Assembly: GCA_900454475.1 (NCBI GenBank)
Contig: UGSS01000002.1
Location: 853,605-917,604, forward strand
Direction: 5' to 3'
From: [Pasteurella] mairii
GTDB taxonomy: Bacteria > Pseudomonadota > Gammaproteobacteria > Enterobacterales > Pasteurellaceae
DNA length: 64,000 nt
Made by a program: the position numbers and the translations under genes. This document shows, piece after piece, positions 18,269 through 26,446 of this stretch. How positions within the stretch are numbered: position 1 is the stretch's first letter; each line of letters begins with the position of its first letter. The notes beneath the pieces were generated by a model. It did no database searches and was not told the DNA's origin. It was given only the letters and a program-made list of their open reading frames with translations.

Positions 18269-19204
18269 TTAGCTCGAGAATTCGATTAACCCTACCACAT
18301 TATTTTCATCATCTACAGCCACCAAGGAATGGATTTTTTTCTCTTTCATTAGCGTTTCGGCTTCGGCGAGATAGCAGTTGTAATTGATGGTTTTTGGATT
18401 TGAGGTCATTAAGTTTTGGGCGGTTTTATTTAAGGTTTCCGCACCATTGGCAGTTAAGGCTCGACGAATATCACCATCCGTGATAATTCCTTTAAGCTGT
18501 TGATTTTCCATGACTAAAGCAACGCCCATACGACCTTCGTTCATAATGGATAAACAATCGGTAAAGGAGGTTTTCAATTGCGCAATAGGTAAACGAGTTT
18601 GCATTTCATCTTTAACACGACAAAGCAAACGACGACCAAGGCTGCCACCCGGATGGAATTTAGCAAAGTCCGCCGGTTGGAAATCACGCGCTTTGATTAA
18701 TGAAACTGCAATGGCATCGCCTAAGGCTAAGGTTACCAGCGCAGAGGTTGTAGGCGCCAAATTATTGGGGCAGGCTTCCCGTTCTACGCTAATATTGAGG
18801 ATATGATCGGCGTGGCGTGCTAATGTCGAGTTTTTATTGCCGGTGACCGCAATGATTTTGTTACCAAAATTTTTGAGGCTAGGAATGAGTTTATTGACAT
18901 CGTCCGTTTCTCCGCTATAGGAAATTAACATCACAATATCAATCGGTTTTAGCATTCCTAAATCGCCATGAAAGGCTTCGGTTGGGTGTAAAAAGAAACT
19001 TGGTGTACCGGTTGAGGCAAAGGTTGCTACCATTTTTTTGCCGATTAACCCTGACTTCCCAATACCGCCCACCACTAAGCGTCCGCTGCAATTTAAGATT
19101 GCTTCAACTACGCCTTGAAAGGTGTCATCAAGATTATGTGCTAATTTTGCTAAGGCTTGTTGCTCAATTGCGAGGGTATCGCGTGCAATTTTTAGATATT
19201 CCAT
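18269..19204 (-). CDS. kdsD: arabinose 5-phosphate isomerase
   Basis: KdsD converts ribulose 5-phosphate to arabinose 5-phosphate, the KDO precursor. The 311-residue protein has an N-terminal SIS sugar-isomerase domain (VVGGIGKSGLIGKKMVATFASTGT near residue 45, SYSGETDDV near 94) and two C-terminal CBS repeats (about 195-311, with ITDGDIRRAL). The start chosen is MEYLKIARDTL at 19204; an ATG six codons upstream (19222) is equally open, and neither has a clear ribosome site. A uptake signal sits directly upstream. It leads the kdsD-kdsC pair. Confidence 0.95.
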   Translation of the reverse strand: MEYLKIARDTLAIEQQALAKLAHNLDDTFQGVVEAILNCSGRLVVGGIGKSGLIGKKMVATFASTGTPSFFLHPTEAFHGDLGMLKPIDIVMLISYSGETDDVNKLIPSLKNFGNKIIAVTGNKNSTLARHADHILNISVEREACPNNLAPTTSALVTLALGDAIAVSLIKARDFQPADFAKFHPGGSLGRRLLCRVKDEMQTRLPIAQLKTSFTDCLSIMNEGRMGVALVMENQQLKGIITDGDIRRALTANGAETLNKTAQNLMTSNPKTINYNCYLAEAETLMKEKKIHSLVAVDDENNVVGLIEFSS

Positions 19205-19311
19205 TGTATTGACCATTTTCATGATTGGAAAAGTGCGGTTATTTTAACGCAAGTTTTCCTTTAAAAACAGACCCTATCTTTTAGATTGAATTTACGCTAT
19301 ACTTGCGCCTT

Positions 19312-19693
<382 letters not shown>

Positions 19694-19707
19694 GTTAATT
19701 TTCATAT

Positions 19708-19744
19708 AAAAAAGGTGCTGGATAAGAATCTAAGCGCCTTTTTT
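19708..19744 (+). terminator. rnpB terminator
   Basis: The stem AAAAAAGGTGCT / AGCGCCTTTTTT (one G-T pair) has a 13-base loop and ends in a T-run, 15 bases after the RNA. Because the arms are A-rich on the left, it can also end the convergent qor-like gene. Confidence 0.88.
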
Positions 19745-19755
19745 ATTGAATAATT

Positions 19756-20727
19756 TCAAGGCACTAATACCATTTTGCGCGCTTCGGCGCGGGTATCTAG
19801 CAATTGATGCACGGTTTGTGCTTGTTCAAATTGATATATGGCGAGATTTTCTTCCAATAATAATCCTTGGTTGAACGCTTGGGTTAACCATTTTCCGGCA
19901 CGTTGCAATTGTGGCAAAGTGGCTTGGCTGATAACAAAACCTTTAATTTGTTGCGATTTCATATAAAATTGTGCGGCGTCAAAGGCGCTGTCTTTTGGGC
20001 GAGTAATTAACGTCAGCGTTCCTTTTAGGGCTAATAATTCACTATTTTGTTGCAAAGTAACTTGTCCTGACGTGTCGATGATATGATGAAACCCTTGCGG
20101 AAGATAGGTTTTCAATTGTTGGAAAAGTTGCGGATCATGGTAATCAAAACAGGCATTTGCGCCCAATTGACGCAATTGGTTAAAATCCCCATCTCGTGAC
20201 GTTGTCACCACGTGAGCGCCGAGTAGATGCGCTAATTGCACCAGTTTTGTTCCCACATGACCGGCGGCGCCCTCAATTAAAATGGATTGGTTCGCTTTCA
20301 GCTGCATAATATCGCTTAACACAATCGCCGCGGTGGCAGATGAATGCACTGCGCCGACTAACGCCAGCGGATCGATTTCTAAGGTTGGAGCAAGAAAAAG
20401 GCGTTCTTCCGGAATAACCGCATATTCAGCGCAAACGCCTTGTCGTCCGTCATATCCCATGCTATTCGTCCACACCCAATTTCCTACCTGAAATTTTTTC
20501 ACCCTTTCGCCCGTTTGTACAATTTGACCAATGGCATCACGCCCAAGAATATAGGGGGAGGGCAGTGGCGTTTTGTAAATACCGGCACGAATAAATGCAT
20601 CTACATAATTCGCCGCAACCGCCGAGACTTTGATTAATACGGAATTGGGAGTAAGTTGAGGAATGGGCAAATCACCGACGATAATATTATCGGGCACCCC
20701 CAATTTTTCGAGATAAACCGCTTTCAT
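19756..20727 (-). CDS. quinone oxidoreductase-like zinc-free medium-chain dehydrogenase
   Basis: The 323-residue protein is a medium-chain dehydrogenase/reductase of the NADPH:quinone reductase branch. It has the GroES-like N-terminal domain (VLIKVSAVAANYVDAFIRAGIY near residue 30, LGRDAIGQIV near 62) and a nucleotide-binding domain with the variant glycine loop IEGAAGHVGTKLVQLAHLLGA near residue 150. The cysteine/histidine zinc ligands are absent, which fits Qor rather than an alcohol dehydrogenase. The substrate is unknown; it likely reduces quinones or enones. It stands alone between rnpB and the iron operon. Confidence 0.85.
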   Translation of the reverse strand: MKAVYLEKLGVPDNIIVGDLPIPQLTPNSVLIKVSAVAANYVDAFIRAGIYKTPLPSPYILGRDAIGQIVQTGERVKKFQVGNWVWTNSMGYDGRQGVCAEYAVIPEERLFLAPTLEIDPLALVGAVHSSATAAIVLSDIMQLKANQSILIEGAAGHVGTKLVQLAHLLGAHVVTTSRDGDFNQLRQLGANACFDYHDPQLFQQLKTYLPQGFHHIIDTSGQVTLQQNSELLALKGTLTLITRPKDSAFDAAQFYMKSQQIKGFVISQATLPQLQRAGKWLTQAFNQGLLLEENLAIYQFEQAQTVHQLLDTRAEARKMVLVP

Positions 20728-20820
20728 ATGTTCTCCAACAAATAGAAATAACGGTATTTTATCGTAGGAAAATTTGTACTGAAATTCAATGTGTTTACCA
20801 AAAAAATTTTGCTTGAAGAA

Positions 20821-20848
20821 AAAGTGCGGTGAAAAATGGCCGCACTTT
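20821..20848 (-). terminator. paired uptake-signal terminator ending the iron operon
   Basis: AAAGTGCGG at 20821-20829 and CCGCACTTT at 20840-20848 form a 9-bp stem with a 10-base loop. On the minus strand it lies 22 bases after the cytochrome c stop and is followed by CTTTTTCTTC-like pyrimidines, making it the probable end of the iron operon transcript. Confidence 0.72.
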
Positions 20849-20869
20849 GCAGATAAGAATATGGTTGGA

Positions 20870-21184
20870 TTATTTTAGCGTTGGTACGTAACTTGCGACG
20901 TTTTCTATATCCTGTTCGCTTAAACGGGCTTTGACTGCATTGCCGGCGCCGCTAATTTCACCGCTTTTTCGTTTTTGCAGTGCGGTGATAATCTCTTCCT
21001 TGTTTAAGGTATTGATAATAGCGGATTGACCTAATGCGGAACGTTCAGCGCTTTTACCGTGGCACATGGCGCAATTTTGTCGAAATAATTTTTCACCCTG
21101 CGCGAGATCTGCTTGTGCCGAGGCGGTGATGCTGCTGACGGAAACTAAGCTGAGTAGCAACAATGTTGTTGCAATTTTTTTCAT
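20870..21184 (-). CDS. periplasmic class I cytochrome c
   Basis: The 104-residue protein has a signal peptide (MKKIATTLLLLSLVSVSSITASAQA) and a mature part of about 80 residues with one haem site CAMCH at residues 39-43 and a C-terminal methionine-poor helix (ENVASYVPTLK). It should be a soluble one-haem electron carrier in the periplasm. The sixth ligand is not obvious: no methionine follows the haem site in the mature part. It is the last gene of the iron uptake operon, 62 bases after the ATPase gene. A role in electron exchange with the DUF2318 protein or P19-bound iron is inference. Confidence 0.85.
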   Translation of the reverse strand: MKKIATTLLLLSLVSVSSITASAQADLAQGEKLFRQNCAMCHGKSAERSALGQSAIINTLNKEEIITALQKRKSGEISGAGNAVKARLSEQDIENVASYVPTLK

Positions 21185-21246
21185 AACTTTACCTTATTGT
21201 TCAATCATCTTGGCGAATTTATCGGATTTTATACGCTGGGTCAATG

Positions 21247-21918
21247 TTATTTTGCTTGTCTTTCTTCGCGCAGGAATTTTCCATGTTGGAGAAAAATAGT
21301 GCAGTGCGTGAGTTTGGTTAATTCCGGATTATGGGTCACCATCACAATCGTGCGTCCTTGTTGATTCAATTCTGTTAATAAATTCAATACTAAGGTTTCA
21401 TTTTTTTCATCTAAATTGCCGGTTGGTTCGTCGGCAAAAATGACCGGCGGTTGGTTGACTAAGGCGCGAGCGATACAAACCCGTTGCTGTTCACCGCCGG
21501 AAAGTTGACTTGGGCGGTGATCCATGCGGTGTTCCAATCCGACTTGCGCTAAAACCGCTTTGGCGGCATTTTCGTCAATGACACTATGATAATGTTGTGC
21601 CAACATGACATTTTCCAGCGCTGTGAGATAGGGGATCAGGTGAAATTGTTGGAACACTAATCCGATTTTTTCTGCGCTAAAACGTTGTCTGCCGATTTCG
21701 TCTAATTGCGCCGCATCAATTCCGTCGAGAATAACCTGTCCGCTGCTTGCAGTATCTAAGCCGGTTAAAATATTCATCAGAGTAGTTTTGCCGGATCCAG
21801 AGGCGCCCATAATGGCGACAAATTCGCCCTCTTGAATTTGGAGATTAATATCTTCAAGTGCGGTCACTTGTCCGAATTTTTTATATAAATGACGAGTTTC
21901 AATCACATTTTTACGCAT
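21247..21918 (-). CDS. ABC transporter ATPase (LolD/MacB-like) of the P19-FTR1 iron system
   Basis: The 223-residue ATPase has Walker [11 protein letters not shown] at about residue 34, signature LSGGEQQR near 138 and Walker [16 protein letters not shown] near 155. It belongs to the branch that pairs with FtsX-type permeases (LolD, MacB, FtsE). Two such permeases lie directly upstream, the nearer 9 bases away. In Campylobacter an equivalent ATPase is encoded in the p19 iron locus. It probably powers a periplasmic mechanical or export step, not classical import, since FtsX permeases usually act on periplasmic partners. Confidence 0.92.
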   Translation of the reverse strand: MRKNVIETRHLYKKFGQVTALEDINLQIQEGEFVAIMGASGSGKTTLMNILTGLDTASSGQVILDGIDAAQLDEIGRQRFSAEKIGLVFQQFHLIPYLTALENVMLAQHYHSVIDENAAKAVLAQVGLEHRMDHRPSQLSGGEQQRVCIARALVNQPPVIFADEPTGNLDEKNETLVLNLLTELNQQGRTIVMVTHNPELTKLTHCTIFLQHGKFLREERQAK

Positions 21919-21927
21919 AATTTTTCC

Positions 21928-23067
21928 TTATTCACCTTTTAATACATTGGCAGTTTGAATATCCAGCGCACGACGGGTTGGGATGATCACCGCGATAAAA
22001 GCGACCGCAAATGATAAGAAAATCGTGATAGGAATGACCGGCAAGCGTAAATCAATATAGGCTTTAAATACCGCAATTCCTAACACTTGTGCAAGCAGAT
22101 AACCTAAAAGTAACCCTGTCACAATAGCACAAACCGCAATAATCAAAATTTCTGTTACAATTTGTTGAATAATATCTTTTTGGCTGGCGCCAAGGGATTT
22201 TTGTAGGGCAAATTCTTTGGCGCGTTCGCCAACAATGGCGATTAACGTTGTATTGACACAAAGGGTTGCCAAAACTAAAATCACAATGGAGATCAATCCC
22301 ATCAGCCCTTTGATTTTATCTAAAATTTGCCCTTCAGAGGCGGACACTTTGAGGATGGGACGAACGTCTAAATCGGGGTATTGCTGTTTGAGTTGCTCCG
22401 CAAATTTTACCACTTGCCCCTGATCATTGGCGACACTCATCATCACATTCGTCAGCAGCCCGTCTTTTTCCAACCAATGTTGAGCAAAATCTAAGTTAAC
22501 AATCAACATATTATCAGTCGCATCACCGCTTTCAACAATACCTTTGATGCGAAAAGTATGTTTTTCAACTGCATTTTTACTTAAGGTTAATTGGCTACCG
22601 ACAGATAAATTCAGGCGTTCGGCTAAACGTTTTCCAATCATTGCATGCCGATCATCAAAGTTGACGCCGATTTGTGAGCCGGTAATTTGCCAATAGGGCG
22701 CAAGCGTACGCATATTGTCAAACCATACGCCCATCATCACAATTTTTTCTAAATCGCTACGCACGACCCCGTATAAATAAGGGCTAGCAGCGGTGATAAA
22801 ATGTGCGGGCGCTTGCGCTAAAATAGGTTCAATATCCGCTTGTTTAACCAAGCCGCTATTATTGGAACCGATATAAAAATTGGCGCCGAAGGTACGTAAC
22901 TCTTGGCTCATTTTGGTATTAATATCAAAATATACCGCCGCCATGGCAGTGACGATCGCCGCACCTACCGTGAGCGCCGAGAAGATAATAAAAACGCGTT
23001 GCAAGCGCAAACGTAAGGCTTGCGTCACAAGTCGCCAAAACATCGCTTTTTTATTATTGACGACCAT
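21928..23067 (-). CDS. FtsX-type ABC permease, second of two
   Basis: The 379-residue protein has one N-terminal membrane helix (about 20-45), a large periplasmic domain (45-260) and three C-terminal helices, the FtsX/MacB layout. The C-terminal block has ERAKEFALQKSLGASQKDI, the usual coupling-helix sequence contacting the ATPase. The start at 23067 (MVVNNKKAMFW) follows GAGGT; an ATG 12 bases upstream is also open. It overlaps the end of the upstream permease by 14 bases, so both are translated together. It resembles its neighbour in layout but differs in sequence, fitting a heterodimer. Confidence 0.9.
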   Translation of the reverse strand: MVVNNKKAMFWRLVTQALRLRLQRVFIIFSALTVGAAIVTAMAAVYFDINTKMSQELRTFGANFYIGSNNSGLVKQADIEPILAQAPAHFITAASPYLYGVVRSDLEKIVMMGVWFDNMRTLAPYWQITGSQIGVNFDDRHAMIGKRLAERLNLSVGSQLTLSKNAVEKHTFRIKGIVESGDATDNMLIVNLDFAQHWLEKDGLLTNVMMSVANDQGQVVKFAEQLKQQYPDLDVRPILKVSASEGQILDKIKGLMGLISIVILVLATLCVNTTLIAIVGERAKEFALQKSLGASQKDIIQQIVTEILIIAVCAIVTGLLLGYLLAQVLGIAVFKAYIDLRLPVIPITIFLSFAVAFIAVIIPTRRALDIQTANVLKGE

Positions 23068-24367
23068 ACAATACCTCAATTGGATATAATCGGGCGATAC
23101 GGTGAGCTGGGAACCACGTTCCGATCAAGGCAATCAACACCGATAAAACTAAGACGCAAGGGATAACAATCCATGCGAAACTGAGCGGGGCATCAAATAA
23201 GGTAAAACCGATAAATTTTGCCAATCCCCAGCCGGCGAAACAGCCTAACATCCCGCCGATTAAAGCGCCAATAATGGCTTCGCAATAAAAGAGCAGTACA
23301 ATTTGCCATTGATAAGCGCCTAAGGCTTTCATCAAGCCAATTTCTTTGCTGCGTTCAATAATGGTGGAGGTCATTAAAGAGGCAATGCCCATAGCTGCGG
23401 CAATGACTGCTGCGAGCGTCACTACGGCTAATAGCAATTGGATTTTTTCAATGACCACGCCCTCTGATGCCGCGACTTGCCAAATGGGTTGGACGCTAGC
23501 GCCGGAAATGGCTTCTTCCAATTGGTGTGAAATGGAGGAAACGTAGGCGGTGCAATACCATAAATCATATTCTTCGGCGGTTAAGGCATCCGGATCAAGG
23601 CGTGCTTTGCGAGAAAGGGCATTTTCCGGAACCGTTAACGCTGAGACTTTAATACCTTGAATTTTACCCTCTAAATTAAGTAAATTTTGCACCGCACTTA
23701 GTGGTAAAACAAGTTGCTGATCTTCGCTGCCGCCGGTAGTAAGAATGCCGACGAGTTGAATAGGCAACGTGCGGGAGAAATCGTTTTCTTGGTAGGATAA
23801 ATTAATCTGATCACCGATTTTCCAACCAAGAGTTTGCGCTAATTGAGTACCAATCATTGCCGGAATAATCGCGCCAAAATCATGACTGTCATCCACCCAG
23901 TTTCCCTCGACTTGCCAGAACGGGCTGATAATGCGTTGTCCGGTATGATAGTCTTCTTCGTCTGGTACTTGGATTGGGTGATCGAAAAAGGTACCTAAAA
24001 TACTGACGGTTTGCGTTTTTCCTTGATGTTCTGCTTTCACATTTGCTGATAGCAGCGGCGCAAAACCGACAATATTATTGCGCCAAAATATGTCTTTGAC
24101 ATTCGGCAATTCACGTTCATCTAAAAAATCTTGAGTAGAAAGGGCGGAATTATCATTAAAACCTTGCGGTAAAACAGAACGCCCGGTTGGTTCAACCAAA
24201 ATATTCGCCCCATAAGATTTTAATTCTTTTGACATTTTATCGCCAATATCAATAGATACCGCAAGTAATGCAGAGACTAAACCGGCGGCGAGAAAAATGG
24301 TGATAATAGCTAATAATTTACGTTTGAGCGCGTGTCGCCAAGATTGAAACAGCATACGAGTTAACAT
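23054..24367 (-). CDS. FtsX-type ABC permease, first of two
   Basis: The 437-residue protein has the same layout as the next gene: an N-terminal helix, a periplasmic domain of about 260 residues, and three C-terminal helices with ERSKEIGLMKALGAYQWQI as coupling segment. Both permeases share an early motif IGDKMSKELKSYGANI (here) versus INTKMSQELRTFGANF (partner), showing they are paralogues. Its ATG shares one base with the stop of the DUF2318 gene (TAATG). Campylobacter has two such permeases in the p19 locus. Its transported or moved partner is unknown. Confidence 0.9.
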   Translation of the reverse strand: MLTRMLFQSWRHALKRKLLAIITIFLAAGLVSALLAVSIDIGDKMSKELKSYGANILVEPTGRSVLPQGFNDNSALSTQDFLDERELPNVKDIFWRNNIVGFAPLLSANVKAEHQGKTQTVSILGTFFDHPIQVPDEEDYHTGQRIISPFWQVEGNWVDDSHDFGAIIPAMIGTQLAQTLGWKIGDQINLSYQENDFSRTLPIQLVGILTTGGSEDQQLVLPLSAVQNLLNLEGKIQGIKVSALTVPENALSRKARLDPDALTAEEYDLWYCTAYVSSISHQLEEAISGASVQPIWQVAASEGVVIEKIQLLLAVVTLAAVIAAAMGIASLMTSTIIERSKEIGLMKALGAYQWQIVLLFYCEAIIGALIGGMLGCFAGWGLAKFIGFTLFDAPLSFAWIVIPCVLVLSVLIALIGTWFPAHRIARLYPIEVLYGRQ

Positions 24368-25785
24368 TAACGCACCTCCGTATTGGATGAAAGCGGGGAT
24401 AAATAACGTTCCGGATGGTCACGGAACAAATTTAAATTTTGTTCATTTTTAAAGAAATAGGTTTGCCCGTCGTGGTGATATTTGTATTCCGTCGTAGTAT
24501 TTTTCAATTGACTATGATCGACCGGATCAATAACCTCTAATTCCACAATGGTCGAGAAGTAATTTACCCCGTCTTCCAAACTTTTACGCGGGATAATGAT
24601 GTGTTCTTGTGTTTGGCGCCAATTTTCGATCGGGACTGGATTACAGCCACCGGGTTTTCCGATGGATGGGATAAAAATACGTACGCCGCAGCCGACACAT
24701 ATCACTTGATCACCCTCCATAACATAACCTTGATCGCCGCATAACAAACAAGCATCAAACACTACCGCTAAACTTAGTTTTTTGCTGGAACGGTTAATTA
24801 CAAAAAAACGAACCGCTTTACCATCGCTTGCCACCCAAACAAAACGATGCAGTTTTCCGTCTTTGACTTGTTCAATTGGGATGACAATATCACCTTGGTT
24901 ATTTGGTGTTACCGGCAAAGATTCGGATAATTGCGGTGGCTGTGAGGCGATTTTATCCCAATAAAGTCGCGTACTGTAAGCGACTGCAAGGGCGAAACCG
25001 CCGACGAATAGCGTGCGTTTGGAATGTTGTACTAATGCGGTTTTTTTACGTTTTTCAATAGGATAAGTTTCCATTTGTTGTTGCTGTTTGCGCACACGGT
25101 GGACTTGCATAAAAAAGCAAAGGCAGCTGAATAAAATAAGTAGGCAAATAAAATAGGTACTGTAGTTTTGGAGATTGCTTACTTTTGCTACAAAACTTAG
25201 GCGCGCTTTGGTGAGATCCAATACTTGGCGCTTCATGAGCGTTAATAATAGATCGGATAGGATCGGCGTAATTAATAATAACGTTGTAGCGGTGGATAAA
25301 ATAGCGTAAAGTGCGGTCAATTTTTGCGCTGTTTTTGCTTGCAGTTGGCGCAGTAAAATGCGCAGCCATGCTGCCACGATTAAGCTAAATAATATGCCGA
25401 CGATAACCGCGCCGGTATTTAAAATAAAATCTGTGTTAATGACATCCGTATTGGTGAGCATTGAAATATTCGGATCTTTTCCCCAACCCATACCGGCGAT
25501 AATCAATAGCACGTAATGCCAAAAATAAGCCAGTTTTTGCGAAAGGAAAAATTGGCTGATATAACATAAAATGATGGCGCCAAGAAGAATGGCGTTAAGT
25601 ATGAGACTTGTCAGTTGATCCGCCGGTAGATTTAATTGGAGGAGAATGCCGGCAAGAAAGCTAAACAAGCCTAGCCAAAGCAGGGCGCGAATATTGAAAT
25701 TGGCAAAGCGCGACCAATTGCAACCGAGTAATATTGCAATGGGTAAAATCGGTTGTAATATAAAAACAAAAAAATAATTTATCAT
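24367..25785 (-). CDS. DUF2318 membrane Fe-S protein of the iron uptake operon
   Basis: The 472-residue protein has about eight or nine membrane helices in the first 285 residues. A periplasmic C-terminal domain of the DUF2318 type follows. It holds four cysteines in two pairs, ACLLC and CVGC, around residues 350-370, plus PGGCNP. It ends in a TRASH/YHS-like stretch (YKYHHDGQTYFFKNEQNLNLFRDHPERYL), known from metal-handling proteins. In the p19/FTR1 loci of other bacteria this protein is a constant member and is thought to pass electrons or bind iron. Coupled by one base to the first permease. Confidence 0.88.
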   Translation of the reverse strand: MINYFFVFILQPILPIAILLGCNWSRFANFNIRALLWLGLFSFLAGILLQLNLPADQLTSLILNAILLGAIILCYISQFFLSQKLAYFWHYVLLIIAGMGWGKDPNISMLTNTDVINTDFILNTGAVIVGILFSLIVAAWLRILLRQLQAKTAQKLTALYAILSTATTLLLITPILSDLLLTLMKRQVLDLTKARLSFVAKVSNLQNYSTYFICLLILFSCLCFFMQVHRVRKQQQQMETYPIEKRKKTALVQHSKRTLFVGGFALAVAYSTRLYWDKIASQPPQLSESLPVTPNNQGDIVIPIEQVKDGKLHRFVWVASDGKAVRFFVINRSSKKLSLAVVFDACLLCGDQGYVMEGDQVICVGCGVRIFIPSIGKPGGCNPVPIENWRQTQEHIIIPRKSLEDGVNYFSTIVELEVIDPVDHSQLKNTTTEYKYHHDGQTYFFKNEQNLNLFRDHPERYLSPLSSNTEVR

Positions 25786-25819
25786 ATCCGTGATACCGTA
25801 CGCGTGTGAAAGTGAATGC

Positions 25820-25872
25820 CCCTCGCCCCCTCAAAAGGAAATAGAGAGGGATAATTGAGGGGGATACGAGGG
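25820..25872. repeat. GC-rich inverted repeat inside the iron operon
   Basis: Arms CCCTCG + CCCCCTCAA (25820-25834) and TTGAGGGGG + ATA + CGAGGG (25855-25872) pair with a 3-base bulge around a 20-base loop. It fills the 110-base gap between the P19 gene and the DUF2318 gene. It could cut downstream transcription, giving more P19 and FTR1 than ABC proteins, or be a REP-like element. It is far more GC-rich than its surroundings. Confidence 0.7.
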
Positions 25873-25895
25873 ACAAATCAGATGAAAAAGCGGAA

Positions 25896-26417
25896 TTAAT
25901 TTAATCCGGTATATTTAAATTCATAACTAACATCAAAAGGTTTCCACCAACGACCAACGCCGGTTTCCGGATCGGTGTGACGGTGCATACCCGCTTTTGA
26001 TGGTGGCTCGATTTTATAGGTTAATTTATAGTTGCCGACGCCCATCATTTTCACATTTGCGCCATAGTGCGGACCGTCGCTGGCAACCATCGGCATAAAA
26101 CTCCCTTCTTGTTGTTCGCCGGTATCGGTGTTAACCAATACATAATTAATGGTCAAAAATGGCATCCATTCGCCTTCGCCAAAGCCATTTTTATTGCCTT
26201 TGGTAGCGTGAATATCGGCTTCTAGATGAATATCAGAATCTTTTGCCGATAAGCCCATGCCGCGCGGTTCCATATCGATCGGTTGTAAAAAGACTGCCGC
26301 AATTTCCATTCCGTTCATGGTGACCGCTTCGCCAATAGGATATTCTTTAAAGGCTAACGCTGGGGATGAGGCAAAAATCGTCGCTAATAATGCGCTGGTA
26401 AGTAAGGTTTTTTTCAT
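25896..26417 (-). CDS. fetP: P19/FetP-type periplasmic iron transport protein
   Basis: The 173-residue protein has a signal peptide (MKKTLLTSALLATIFASSPALA) and the Tpd/P19 fold (pathogen-specific 34-kDa antigen family). P19 proteins bind copper and iron through Met, His and Glu residues. Candidates here are MNGMEIAAVF, MEPRGMGLSAKDSDIHLEADIHA, PHYGANVKMMG and MHRHTDPETG. The dimer is thought to hand ferrous or ferric iron to the FTR1 permease encoded 29 bases upstream. Length and order match fetMP of pathogenic E. coli and the p19 loci of Campylobacter and Yersinia. Confidence 0.93.
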   Translation of the reverse strand: MKKTLLTSALLATIFASSPALAFKEYPIGEAVTMNGMEIAAVFLQPIDMEPRGMGLSAKDSDIHLEADIHATKGNKNGFGEGEWMPFLTINYVLVNTDTGEQQEGSFMPMVASDGPHYGANVKMMGVGNYKLTYKIEPPSKAGMHRHTDPETGVGRWWKPFDVSYEFKYTGLN

Positions 26418-26446
26418 ATTATTCTCCTATAATAAAAACAATAAAA

